Assembly: GCA_023251255.1 (NCBI GenBank)
Contig: JAHEZD010000061.1
Span: forward strand, 1-36,459
Origin: Chitinophagaceae bacterium
GTDB lineage: Bacteria; Bacteroidota; Bacteroidia; Chitinophagales; Chitinophagaceae
DNA length: 36,459 nt
Direction of reading: 5' to 3'
Below are positions 21,981-30,250 of this stretch, in pieces. Numbering within the stretch: position 1 is the first letter of the stretch; the number at the start of each line of letters is the position of its first letter. The notes under the pieces were generated by a model, which made no database searches, was not told the origin of the DNA, and worked only from the letters and a program-made list of their open reading frames with translations. The position numbers and the translations under genes were made by a program.

Positions 21981-22835
21981 ATGAACCACAACAAAACTGC
22001 AACTACTTGTAAGAACTGCGGCAACCATTTTGCTGGCAAGTTCTGCAATAATTGCGGGGAAAAAGTCTATAGTGACCACGATAAGACCATTTTCCATTTT
22101 ATTGAAGAGGGCATTCACTTCATGACTCATTTTGAAGGCACTTTACTCACAACACTTAAAACTATTTTCACCAAGCCTGGGCAATTATCGCTTGATTACT
22201 GCAATGGTATCCGCAAGAAATACTTCAAGCCCATTCCGCTCTTCTTGTTACTGGTTGTTTTGTACCTGTTATTTCCAGCGATGGAGGGTTTGAACATGCG
22301 GCTGAAATATTATCCAAGCCAACCATATTATGGTTCGTACGCAGAGACCAAGATTCTGCATAAGCTTGCGGAAACTGGTTATACCAAGGAACAACTTTCA
22401 GAAAAATTCCACGAAAAAGGGGAAAAGGTTTCCAAGTTCATGCTCCTTACCCTCATACCGCTTACAGCTTTATTCCTCTATGCATTTACTTTTAGGAAGA
22501 GGAAATACTTTTTCGACCAAATGGTACTGGCAACGGAAATCAATTCTTTCTATCTCCTGTGGGGGTTCCTATTGACCCCTTTGATCATAAACATCACTAA
22601 CAAGTTATACCAACCTATTACACACAAGAACATTCCCTTTACTGAGGACGTCATTGGACTAATGATTTACTCGGTAGTTTCCGTGTTTACAGTAAGGGCC
22701 TTCAGGAAGTTCTACCGGTTCACCTGGCTGCAAAGCATTGGCCTAATGTGCCTGTTTTACATTGTGCATGTGTTTATTGTGTACACTTTGTATAAATTCC
22801 TTTTATTTGTAACCATCATTAACCAAATTCATTAG
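21981..22835 (+). CDS. DUF3667 membrane protein with N-terminal zinc ribbon
   Basis: The 284 residues begin with a zinc ribbon, CKNCGNHFAGKFCNNCGEK (10-28, two CxxC pairs). A conserved amphipathic section follows: FHFIEEGIHFMTHFEGTLLTTLKTIFTKPGQLSLDYCNGIRKKYFKPIPLFLLLVVLYLL, of the DUF3667 type with its TKPGQ and RKKYFKPI motifs. Four to five membrane helices make up the rest. This family is frequent in Bacteroidota and its role is unknown. It ends one base before fabG and could be co-transcribed with it, but that may be chance. Confidence 0.88.
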   Translation: MNHNKTATTCKNCGNHFAGKFCNNCGEKVYSDHDKTIFHFIEEGIHFMTHFEGTLLTTLKTIFTKPGQLSLDYCNGIRKKYFKPIPLFLLLVVLYLLFPAMEGLNMRLKYYPSQPYYGSYAETKILHKLAETGYTKEQLSEKFHEKGEKVSKFMLLTLIPLTALFLYAFTFRKRKYFFDQMVLATEINSFYLLWGFLLTPLIINITNKLYQPITHKNIPFTEDVIGLMIYSVVSVFTVRAFRKFYRFTWLQSIGLMCLFYIVHVFIVYTLYKFLLFVTIINQIH

Positions 22836-22836
22836 T

Positions 22837-23592
22837 ATGAAACTTCTCGAAAATAAAACGTCCATCGTCACAGGTGCAGCCCGTGGCATTGGTGCTGCTA
22901 TTGCTTTGAAACTGGCTGAACATGGTAGCAATATTGCTTTTAGCTATGTAAGTGATAGCAGCGCAGAAAAAGCATTGGCTTTGGAAGCACAACTAACTGC
23001 ATTGGGCGTTAAGGCCAAGGCCTATAAAAGCAATGCTGGCAATTTTGGGGAAAGCGAAACTTTTGTAGCCGATGTGCTAAAGGAGTTTGGTGCCATTGAT
23101 GTTTGTGTGAACAATGCCGGTATCTCCAAGGACAACCTCCTGCTCCGTATGACCGAGGAGCAATGGGATGATGTAATGGACATTAACCTGAAAAGCATTT
23201 TCAACATGACCAAGCAGGTAATACGCCCCATGATGAAGGCTAAAAGCGGAAGCATCATCAACATGAGCTCCATTGTTGGCATCCGTGGAAATGCAGGCCA
23301 ATCAAGTTATGCGGCAAGCAAGGCCGGCATTATTGGCTTTACCAAATCCATTGCTGCGGAACTGGGCAGCCGCAATATCCGTTGCAATGCCATTGCTCCG
23401 GGTTTTGTGGAAACAGATATGACCCATTATTTAAAGGAGGGTGCCGGGGCGGATGAATTTTTAAAGAAAATTCCTTTGGGAAGGTTTGGCAGGGCGGAAG
23501 AAATTGCCAATACGACGCTCTTCCTGGCTAGCGATATGGCCAGTTACATTACCGGGCAGGTACTTAGTGTTTGCGGTGGACTGAATATTTAG
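22837..23592 (+). CDS. fabG: 3-oxoacyl-[acyl-carrier-protein] reductase FabG
   Basis: FabG reduces 3-oxoacyl-ACP with NADPH in each cycle of fatty-acid elongation. The 251 residues show TGAARGIG (12-19), CVNNAGISKDNLLLRM (about 92-107, typical of FabG), the catalytic Ser in INMSSIVGIRGNAGQ (about 140), YAASKAG (about 153) and APGFVETDM (about 184), and end with the family's GQVLSVCGGLNI where most have DGG. The length and the NLLLRM and GRFGRAEEIA motifs favour FabG over a generic SDR. Being away from other fab genes, it could also be a FabG paralogue for PHA or another pathway. Confidence 0.88.
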   Translation: MKLLENKTSIVTGAARGIGAAIALKLAEHGSNIAFSYVSDSSAEKALALEAQLTALGVKAKAYKSNAGNFGESETFVADVLKEFGAIDVCVNNAGISKDNLLLRMTEEQWDDVMDINLKSIFNMTKQVIRPMMKAKSGSIINMSSIVGIRGNAGQSSYAASKAGIIGFTKSIAAELGSRNIRCNAIAPGFVETDMTHYLKEGAGADEFLKKIPLGRFGRAEEIANTTLFLASDMASYITGQVLSVCGGLNI

Positions 23593-23623
23593 TAAATCAA
23601 CACAACAACTAAAATTTCAGCCT

Positions 23624-23980
23624 TTGAGTAAGCCACACAAATATCATTTAAGGCCTAGTTACGGTTCGGGTAAGTTGCTTTTGGAATTCATCCTTGATAG
23701 TTCCGATACTGAATTTTGCAAGGAGGTTTTGACAACTTTGAAAGAGATTAATCCTATTGTTGACTTAGCTGAGGATGTATGGATGAACGACGAAGTTTTA
23801 TTGAATGTGTCGTCTGACAAAGGAGTCTTTTCGTTATCAAAAGATGTTTGGGACTTTGCATTTATTATGGCAGAGAATAATCAACCCTGCATAAAATTCA
23901 TTGACAAAATACTAAGCAACTCTCAATTATTTCAGAAAGAAGAAGTTGACTTTGAAAATTATGCGAGTTTGAAAATTTAA
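23624..23980 (+). CDS. Small conserved-looking protein, unknown function
   Basis: The 118 residues start at a TTG (23624-23626), 31 bases after fabG; no in-frame ATG lies near. The protein is acidic and soluble: MSKPHKYHLRPSYGSGKLLLEFILD, then EVLTTLKEINPIVDLAEDVWMNDEVLLNVSSDKGVFSLSKDVWDFAFIMAENNQ. The alternation of strand- and helix-like parts suggests a small alpha-beta fold, perhaps immunity-like. I recognise no family. Its base composition is more AT-rich than fabG. It is convergent with nth. Confidence 0.6.
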   Translation: MSKPHKYHLRPSYGSGKLLLEFILDSSDTEFCKEVLTTLKEINPIVDLAEDVWMNDEVLLNVSSDKGVFSLSKDVWDFAFIMAENNQPCIKFIDKILSNSQLFQKEEVDFENYASLKI

Positions 23981-24002
23981 GCCAACGGCATTTTTATTTA
24001 AA

Positions 24003-24653
24003 CTAGTTGTTCTTCAAAAAACGCTGATAATACTTGCATTCCCTTGTCAATCCACACTGGTCACATTTAGGGTTGCGTGCCACACAAATGTAACGCCCAT
24101 GCAGTATGAGCCAATGATGGGCTTTATGCACCAGTTCCTGTGGAATGTTCTTGATCAGTTCCTTTTCAACGGCCAATGGCGTACTGGCAGTTTCCGCAAC
24201 CAGTCCAATTCTTTTGCTCACGCGGAAAACATGTGTATCAACTGCCATGTTGGGCTGTTCATCAATTACACTGGTAATTACGTTTGCTGTTTTCCTGCCC
24301 ACGCCAGGAAGCTGGACCAGTTCATCAACCGTCATTGGCACCTGCCCATGGAACCTGTCCATAAGCATGTTTGCCATACCGATTAAATGCTTGGTTTTAT
24401 TGTTTGGGTAGGAAATGCTCCTGATAAAGGGGAAAAGCTCATCAAACGTGGCTTTTGCCAGTTCCTTTGGTGTAGGATATTTTGCGAAAATGGCCGGTGT
24501 TGTAAGGTTCACCCGTTTATCGGTGCACTGGGCCGATAAAATGACCGCAACCAATAATTGATAGGGATTGTCGTAAATCAATTCTGTTTCTGCTTCTGGA
24601 ACATGTTCCAAAAAGTAGTCAATAACAAACCGGTACCTTTCTTTCTTTGTCAT
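24003..24653 (-). CDS. nth: Endonuclease III
   Basis: This DNA glycosylase/AP lyase removes oxidised pyrimidines in base-excision repair. The 216 residues include the six-barrel helices (YQLLVAVILSAQCTDKRVN, about 28-46), the helix-hairpin-helix LPGVGRKTANVI with the catalytic Lys (about 115-126), VDTHVFRVSKRIGL with the catalytic Asp (about 139), and the 4Fe-4S cluster ligands near the C terminus, CVARNPKCDQCGLTRECKY, spaced C-x6-C-x2-C-x5-C. Length and motif order are normal. The start is ATG at 24651-24653. Confidence 0.97.
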   Translation of the reverse strand: MTKKERYRFVIDYFLEHVPEAETELIYDNPYQLLVAVILSAQCTDKRVNLTTPAIFAKYPTPKELAKATFDELFPFIRSISYPNNKTKHLIGMANMLMDRFHGQVPMTVDELVQLPGVGRKTANVITSVIDEQPNMAVDTHVFRVSKRIGLVAETASTPLAVEKELIKNIPQELVHKAHHWLILHGRYICVARNPKCDQCGLTRECKYYQRFLKNN

Positions 24654-24713
24654 AATTGAGCAAAGAAAAGAAGATACCGGTTCAAAATAAGTTTTTAGGT
24701 TATCGACTATCGT

Positions 24714-24947
24714 TTAGTGTGCAACAGCATCTGTTGCTTTTGCATAGCTGAGAATGGCATTGATGGTAGACTGACGTGGTGAACGAAGTTTGAATGCATC
24801 CAACTGTTTAATGGTACGTTCCAACATTTTCATTTCATCGTGTAGCTCCCAATCGTTTTGTATGGCCGATTCTATAGCAAGCGTTACCTCTTGAGAAGTT
24901 TCCTTATACAAATACTGCATAAGTACTTCCTGCTTAAATTTTTGCAT
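24714..24947 (-). CDS. Small helical protein, unknown function
   Basis: The 77 residues (MQKFKQEVLMQYLYKETSQEVTLAIESAIQNDWELHDEMKMLERTIKQLD) are all helical with no membrane segment. The opening, with LMQYLYKETS and an acidic middle ELHDEMK, resembles the N-terminal zinc-less part of small anti-sigma-like proteins found in Chitinophagaceae, but this is only a pattern. The C terminus SPRQSTINAILSYAK is well-ordered and looks conserved. It is 60 bases upstream of nth on the same strand. Confidence 0.65.
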   Translation of the reverse strand: MQKFKQEVLMQYLYKETSQEVTLAIESAIQNDWELHDEMKMLERTIKQLDAFKLRSPRQSTINAILSYAKATDAVAH

Positions 24948-25027
24948 AAATACTGTGTGAGTGTGAAAAATCCTTTTTCCGAAACAACAATATTAAAACG
25001 ACATTAAAGTGCCGATATTGTGGCAAG

Positions 25028-25330
25028 TTATCTTTTTGTTGCCAAACTATCTTCCACAATAAATACATCTTCACCGTCTTTTTTGAGCATATAGCGCTCA
25101 CGGCCAAATTTCTCAATTGCAGCCGGATTCCCCTGTAAATCAGACAGTTCCTGCTTTGCCTTGGCTATTTCTGCAGTATAGTAATCTTTCTTTTCCTGCA
25201 ATTTTTTCAGCTCATGGCCCCTGTCTGAACTATAGAAAAAGTCCTTTTGGTCGAAGAAAATCATCCATACCAAGAACCCACCAATGGCCAAAAGGTACTT
25301 ATTGAGCAATATGGAAGGAATTTTTTTCAT
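25028..25330 (-). CDS. DivIC/FtsB-like septum formation initiator
   Basis: The 100 residues have the layout of FtsB/DivIC cell-division proteins: a short cytosolic start, one membrane helix (KYLLAIGGFLVWMIFF, about 10-26), a periplasmic coiled coil (RGHELKKLQEKKDYYTAEIAKAKQELSDLQ, about 37-66) and the conserved EKFGRERYMLKKDGEDVFIVED terminal block (about 73-94). The protein would bridge FtsL and FtsQ in the divisome. It lies downstream of eno on the same strand, an arrangement common in bacteria (eno-ftsB), supporting the call. Confidence 0.9.
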   Translation of the reverse strand: MKKIPSILLNKYLLAIGGFLVWMIFFDQKDFFYSSDRGHELKKLQEKKDYYTAEIAKAKQELSDLQGNPAAIEKFGRERYMLKKDGEDVFIVEDSLATKR

Positions 25331-25467
25331 GAAAGTAAAAAGTTGATGGCTGTAAAGTTAATGTGAACCACACTAAACCAACAACCATCAACTATTCACA
25401 GGTGTTTATTACCCCTCTCCCTTTTTGGGCATTTTTCCAAGGGAAGGAAGTGGAAGCAACCCTACAT

Positions 25468-26769
<1,302 letters not shown>

Positions 26770-26820
26770 TTAAGATTCGTAATTGATGTTTGAATATTTT
26801 GTAATTGTTCAATACCGATG

Positions 26821-26828
26821 CAAAACTA
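26821..26828 (-). promoter_or_regulatory. Candidate -7 element of eno
   Basis: TAGTTTTG on the minus strand fits TAnnTTTG and lies about 67 bases before the eno start. I see no clear TTTG element at the right distance upstream, so the call is weak. Confidence 0.35.
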
Positions 26829-26922
26829 CCAGCAAATGGAATTTGATAACTTGACTTTTATCAGTCTTACAACTGAACCATGCTATTTTTTGAAGGTTAT
26901 TTCCAAAAATAAATGATTTAAG

Positions 26923-27063
26923 AACTGATGTTACGCAAAATGTAAATACTGATGTCAGAACCCGCCCCGTTCAGGCGGGCTTGTCGAAACCTATTTGTAA
27001 ACCAGAGCCCTTCGAGGACCTCAGGCTGACATCATTCCCACAATTCTTTGCGTAACATTAGTT
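26923..27063. mobile_element. MITE-like element, copy 2 (141 bp)
   Basis: Inverted ends AACTGATGTTACGCAAA (26923-26939) and TTTGCGTAACATTAGTT (27047-27063) differ at one base. The sub-terminal parts match copy 1 at 20161-20495 in inverted orientation. The core has CCCGCCCCGTTCAGGCGGGC and CCTTCGAGGACCTCAGGCTGAC, related to the repeats at 14047-14155 and 14677-14780. No coding capacity. Its right end provides bases of the stop codon of the ABC ATPase gene. Confidence 0.8.
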
Positions 27064-27763
27064 AGGAAGTAAGGTTCCTGAAAATTTCCTCCAAATTATC
27101 CCCTTTGCGTTTTAGGTTCACCAAAGTATCGTCTGCCACAATCTGCCCTTTGTTGATTACAATAATCCTATCACAGATTGCCTCCACTTCCTGTAAAATA
27201 TGCGATGAAAACAAAACAGTCTTGTCCTTCCCCTGTTCTTTGATTACGTTCCTTATTTCAATTATTTGGTTGGGGTCCAAGCCGCTAGTGGGTTCATCCA
27301 AAATCAATACTTCTGGATTGTGGATCAAAGCAGCAGCCAGCCCTACACGTTGTTTATAGCCCTTGGAGAGCTGCCCTATCTTTTTTTTCTGCTCAACCTG
27401 CAGCCCCGTTAACTCAATAACCGAAGCAACCTGCAATTCAGCATTGGGGATTTGATGGACACCTGCTATGAACTTCAGGTATTCCTTCACATACATTTCA
27501 TAATACAAAGCATTGCTTTCTGGTAAATACCCAATTTTCTGCTTCGTTTCTATAGGGCTTTGGTTCACGTTGATCCCACAAACCTTTGCATTCCCAGCAT
27601 CGGCCTTGGTATAGCCCGTAATGATTTTCATGGTGGTACTTTTACCGGCACCATTGGGCCCAAGAAAACCCACAATTTCGCCTTTATTGATGGTGAATGA
27701 AATATCGTTTACCGCTTTTTGCGTGCCATATTGTTTCAGTAAATGTTGAACCTCAATTGACAT
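27062..27763 (-). CDS. ABC-2-type transporter ATP-binding protein (GldA/CcmA-like)
   Basis: I choose ATG 27761-27763 (233 residues, MSIEVQHLLKQYGTQKAV); a longer frame adds 13 residues that do not look like the family. Motifs: Walker A GPNGAGKSTTMKI (about 37-49), GYLPESNALYYEMYVKEYL, signature QLSKGYKQRVGLAAALI (about 133), Walker B VLILDEPTSGLDP (about 153), H-loop FSSHILQEVEAICDR. It is closest to ATPases of ABC-2 exporters, such as the gliding protein GldA or drug/polysaccharide exporters, but the usual 60-80-residue C-terminal extension of GldA is missing. No permease gene is next to it. The stop overlaps MITE copy 2. Confidence 0.88.
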   Translation of the reverse strand: MSIEVQHLLKQYGTQKAVNDISFTINKGEIVGFLGPNGAGKSTTMKIITGYTKADAGNAKVCGINVNQSPIETKQKIGYLPESNALYYEMYVKEYLKFIAGVHQIPNAELQVASVIELTGLQVEQKKKIGQLSKGYKQRVGLAAALIHNPEVLILDEPTSGLDPNQIIEIRNVIKEQGKDKTVLFSSHILQEVEAICDRIIVINKGQIVADDTLVNLKRKGDNLEEIFRNLTS

Positions 27764-27806
27764 GTAGTAAATAATTTTAGCCCTGCAAAGCAGGGCAAAC
27801 AAAAAA

Positions 27807-28145
27807 TTAGCCTCCTAAAAACATGGGCAAAATACTGGAGAGAATGATAACCAACAACACAAAATACATCCCAACGGTGACCACATTATAGAAACGCATC
27901 AGGGTCCGTGCTTTGGGGGGGTCTGCCATTTCCTGATCTTCTTCATTGTACCATTTGAAGATAGCAAAAATGAGTCCCGATAGCCCCTCCAGATGCTTGT
28001 TGAACAAAAAAGACAATAGAATCTTAAAGCCCACTATTGCCCCCAAGAGTAACCAGAAGTAATGATAATATGATGCTAGGTTCTTTAATAACATAAGGTA
28101 AAATCGGGCAGACATCTGAACAGCTTCCAAACACTCCATGCACAC
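27807..28145 (-). CDS. Small two-helix membrane protein, unknown function
   Basis: The 112-residue frame has two hydrophobic helices (YHYFWLLLGAIVGFKILLSFLF and TVGMYFVLLVIILSSILPMFLGG) around a charged middle, FKWYNEEDQEMADPPKARTLMRFYN. The start is uncertain: Met at 28145, 28139, 28115 or 28094 are possible, and the Met-Ser at 28115 looks best because the first ten residues have no membrane or signal character. It is followed 44 bases downstream by the ABC ATPase start and could be its partner, but two helices are too few for an ABC-2 permease. Confidence 0.6.
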   Translation of the reverse strand: MCMECLEAVQMSARFYLMLLKNLASYYHYFWLLLGAIVGFKILLSFLFNKHLEGLSGLIFAIFKWYNEEDQEMADPPKARTLMRFYNVVTVGMYFVLLVIILSSILPMFLGG

Positions 28146-28249
28146 AAAAACTGTTCGGCCAGTGTACTTCTTTTATAAACGACGCTTTAAGAACCGCCAT
28201 TTAAGCCTCACGAAATTGAAGAAAAAAAAGCAATTGGCGAAAAGCATCT

Positions 28250-28474
28250 TTATTTGTCCATATCGTACTCGCCTTTTAGGCTGTACCAGCCAAAGAGGGC
28301 AAGGCCAACAGCAATAGGTGTGAAGATGGTAATGATGATTATCCAGAAAGTAGGTTTGTTAATATCCTCTTTTCCATGATTTACGTGTGCAAATGCAGAC
28401 TGGACCAATAAAAAGATAGCCGCAACTGAAATAATTACCCAAACGATACCTAGAAATTTCTTGATGCTATTCAT
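28250..28474 (-). CDS. DUF6814-like two-helix membrane protein
   Basis: The 74 residues are MNSIKKFLGIVWVIISVAAI and a first helix to about 28, a short HVNHGKEDINKPTF loop, and a second helix FWIIIITIFTPIAVGLALFGWYSLKGEYD. Small proteins of this design (DUF6814) lie next to MHS-type MFS genes in Bacteroidota (known association), as here, 5 bases after the carrier gene. It may act as an accessory subunit of the carrier. The gap 28146-28249 to the next gene holds no visible feature. Confidence 0.75.
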   Translation of the reverse strand: MNSIKKFLGIVWVIISVAAIFLLVQSAFAHVNHGKEDINKPTFWIIIITIFTPIAVGLALFGWYSLKGEYDMDK

Positions 28475-28479
28475 ACAAT

Positions 28480-30015
28480 TTAGTTTTTGGGATGAATGTA
28501 TTCGTTCACATCGTCACTAACATCATCGTCTTTTTTATTGGAAAGGTAAAGTAGGCCAATGATAAAACAAAGGGCTGCCACACCAATGGGATACCATAAT
28601 CCATCTAAATAATTACTGCCTTTTGTTGTTGTTATCAATATGGCAATAAAGGGAACCAGTCCCCCAAAAACACCATTGCCAATATGGTAGGGCAAGCTCA
28701 TGCTGGTGTAGCGGATTTTGGTTGGGAACATTTCTACCAGGAATGCAGCCATTGGTCCATAGACCATTGTCACAAATAGTACAAGGATAAAAATCAATCC
28801 AATTAATTTCCATTGGTAACGTGAATCCAGTGTAATGACTTTTTTTGTTTCGCTTGCTTTGTTGTTGCCAGCCTTAATTGCTAGCTTAGCATACTTATCA
28901 GTTTGGAAGAGTTTTGTGCTGTCTGTGTAAACGGCATGGGTTGTTTTGATAACCAACGAATCGCTATTGTTTTCGGGATTGATTACTTTTTTGGTGGTGA
29001 TAACCGATGAGACTTCTTGCCTTGTATTAACATCGCTCATATCGTGCAATGCAGTGAATATTGGTCTATAACAAATAACAGCCAGTAGCATTCCCATCAA
29101 TATAATTCCCTTTCTCCCAATCCTGTCACTTAACCAACCAAAGAAAACAAAGAATGGTGTGGCCAATAACAAGGCTATCCCAATCCATGTATTGGTCTGC
29201 GTGGGTTCTAGCCCACAAACCTTTATCAAAAAGGTTTGTGCATAAAACTGGCCTGTGTACCAAACAACGCCTTGACCCATGGTTGCACCAAATAAAGCAA
29301 GCAGCACCATCTTCATGTTTTCCTTCTTGCCAAAACTTTCCTTTAAAGGATTGGTGGAAGTCTTGCCTTCACTTTTTAGTTTGGCAAACAATGGACTTTC
29401 ATCCATCTTCATTCTTATCACAATGGAAACAAGTACCAAAACAATACTTAACAGAAACGGCAACCGCCATCCCCAATCTTCAAATGCTTCTTTTGTGAGG
29501 CTCTTTTGAACAGTGATAATTACAATCAAGGAAACAAACAAACCCAAAGTGGCCGTGGTTTGTATCCAACTGGTGTAATACCCACGTTTATGTACTGGTG
29601 CATGTTCGGCCACATAAGTTGCCGCTCCACCATATTCACCACCCAATGCCAAGCCTTGCAGTAGACGAAGTATCAAAACAAGAAATGGAGCAAAATGAAA
29701 TGTTTCGTAAGAAGGGATACAGCCAATTAAAAAGGTGGAACCTCCCATAATAACCAAGGTGAGCAGGAAAGTATATTTCCTTCCAATCAAATCACCCAAC
29801 CTCCCAAAAAACAATGCACCGAATGGGCGAACAATAAACCCTGCAGCAAATGTGGCAAGTGTTGCTAAGAATGCAGTGGTTGAATTTCCTGATGGGAAAA
29901 ATTTTGTGGAGATAATAGTGGCCAAGCTCCCAAAAATGTAGAAGTCGTACCATTCGATTAAAGTTCCAACAGATGATGCTCCGATAACTTTCCAGATTCC
30001 TTTTTCAGACGACAT
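28480..30015 (-). CDS. MHS-family MFS carrier with a large external loop
   Basis: The 511 residues are a metabolite:H+ symporter (MHS) of the major facilitator superfamily with twelve helices: the TLIEWYDFYIFGSLATII start, GALFFGRLGDLIGRKYTFL (about 77-95, MFS motif A), LQGLALGGEYGGAATYVAEHAP and GFFGWLSDRIGRKG in the second half. Relatives are ProP, KgtP and ShiA, which take up organic acids or compatible solutes. Between helix 9 and helix 10 an insert of about 65 residues (from HDMSDVNTRQEV to ITLDSRYQW) faces outside; ordinary MHS carriers are about 430-450 residues. It is divergent from acs, so short carboxylates such as acetate are likely substrates (inference). Confidence 0.9.
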   Translation of the reverse strand: MSSEKGIWKVIGASSVGTLIEWYDFYIFGSLATIISTKFFPSGNSTTAFLATLATFAAGFIVRPFGALFFGRLGDLIGRKYTFLLTLVIMGGSTFLIGCIPSYETFHFAPFLVLILRLLQGLALGGEYGGAATYVAEHAPVHKRGYYTSWIQTTATLGLFVSLIVIITVQKSLTKEAFEDWGWRLPFLLSIVLVLVSIVIRMKMDESPLFAKLKSEGKTSTNPLKESFGKKENMKMVLLALFGATMGQGVVWYTGQFYAQTFLIKVCGLEPTQTNTWIGIALLLATPFFVFFGWLSDRIGRKGIILMGMLLAVICYRPIFTALHDMSDVNTRQEVSSVITTKKVINPENNSDSLVIKTTHAVYTDSTKLFQTDKYAKLAIKAGNNKASETKKVITLDSRYQWKLIGLIFILVLFVTMVYGPMAAFLVEMFPTKIRYTSMSLPYHIGNGVFGGLVPFIAILITTTKGSNYLDGLWYPIGVAALCFIIGLLYLSNKKDDDVSDDVNEYIHPKN

Positions 30016-30134
30016 AACAATGGTGATTAGTTAGTTTTGAGTAATCACATAAAGCAGGCAAAACAATGACGGCATGAACATACACGATAAATGGCATTCT
30101 GCAAAAATCTTTGATTGCTGTATGCCAACTATCA

Positions 30135-30150
30135 ATTGTTAGTTAACAAT
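30135..30150. promoter_or_regulatory. Palindrome in the acs/MHS-carrier intergenic region
   Basis: ATTGTTA-GT-TAACAAT is a perfect inverted repeat about midway in the 235-base gap between the divergent carrier and acs genes. It is a candidate operator controlling both. No nearby regulator gene is visible to pair with it. Confidence 0.5.
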
Positions 30151-30250
30151 AAATACAACCCCGTTCATTATGACTTCGTAAATAACAAGAAAAGTAAAAT
30201 CAATTCAAGAACCATTACCCTTAATTTTATTGCCAAATAAAAAATTTGCC

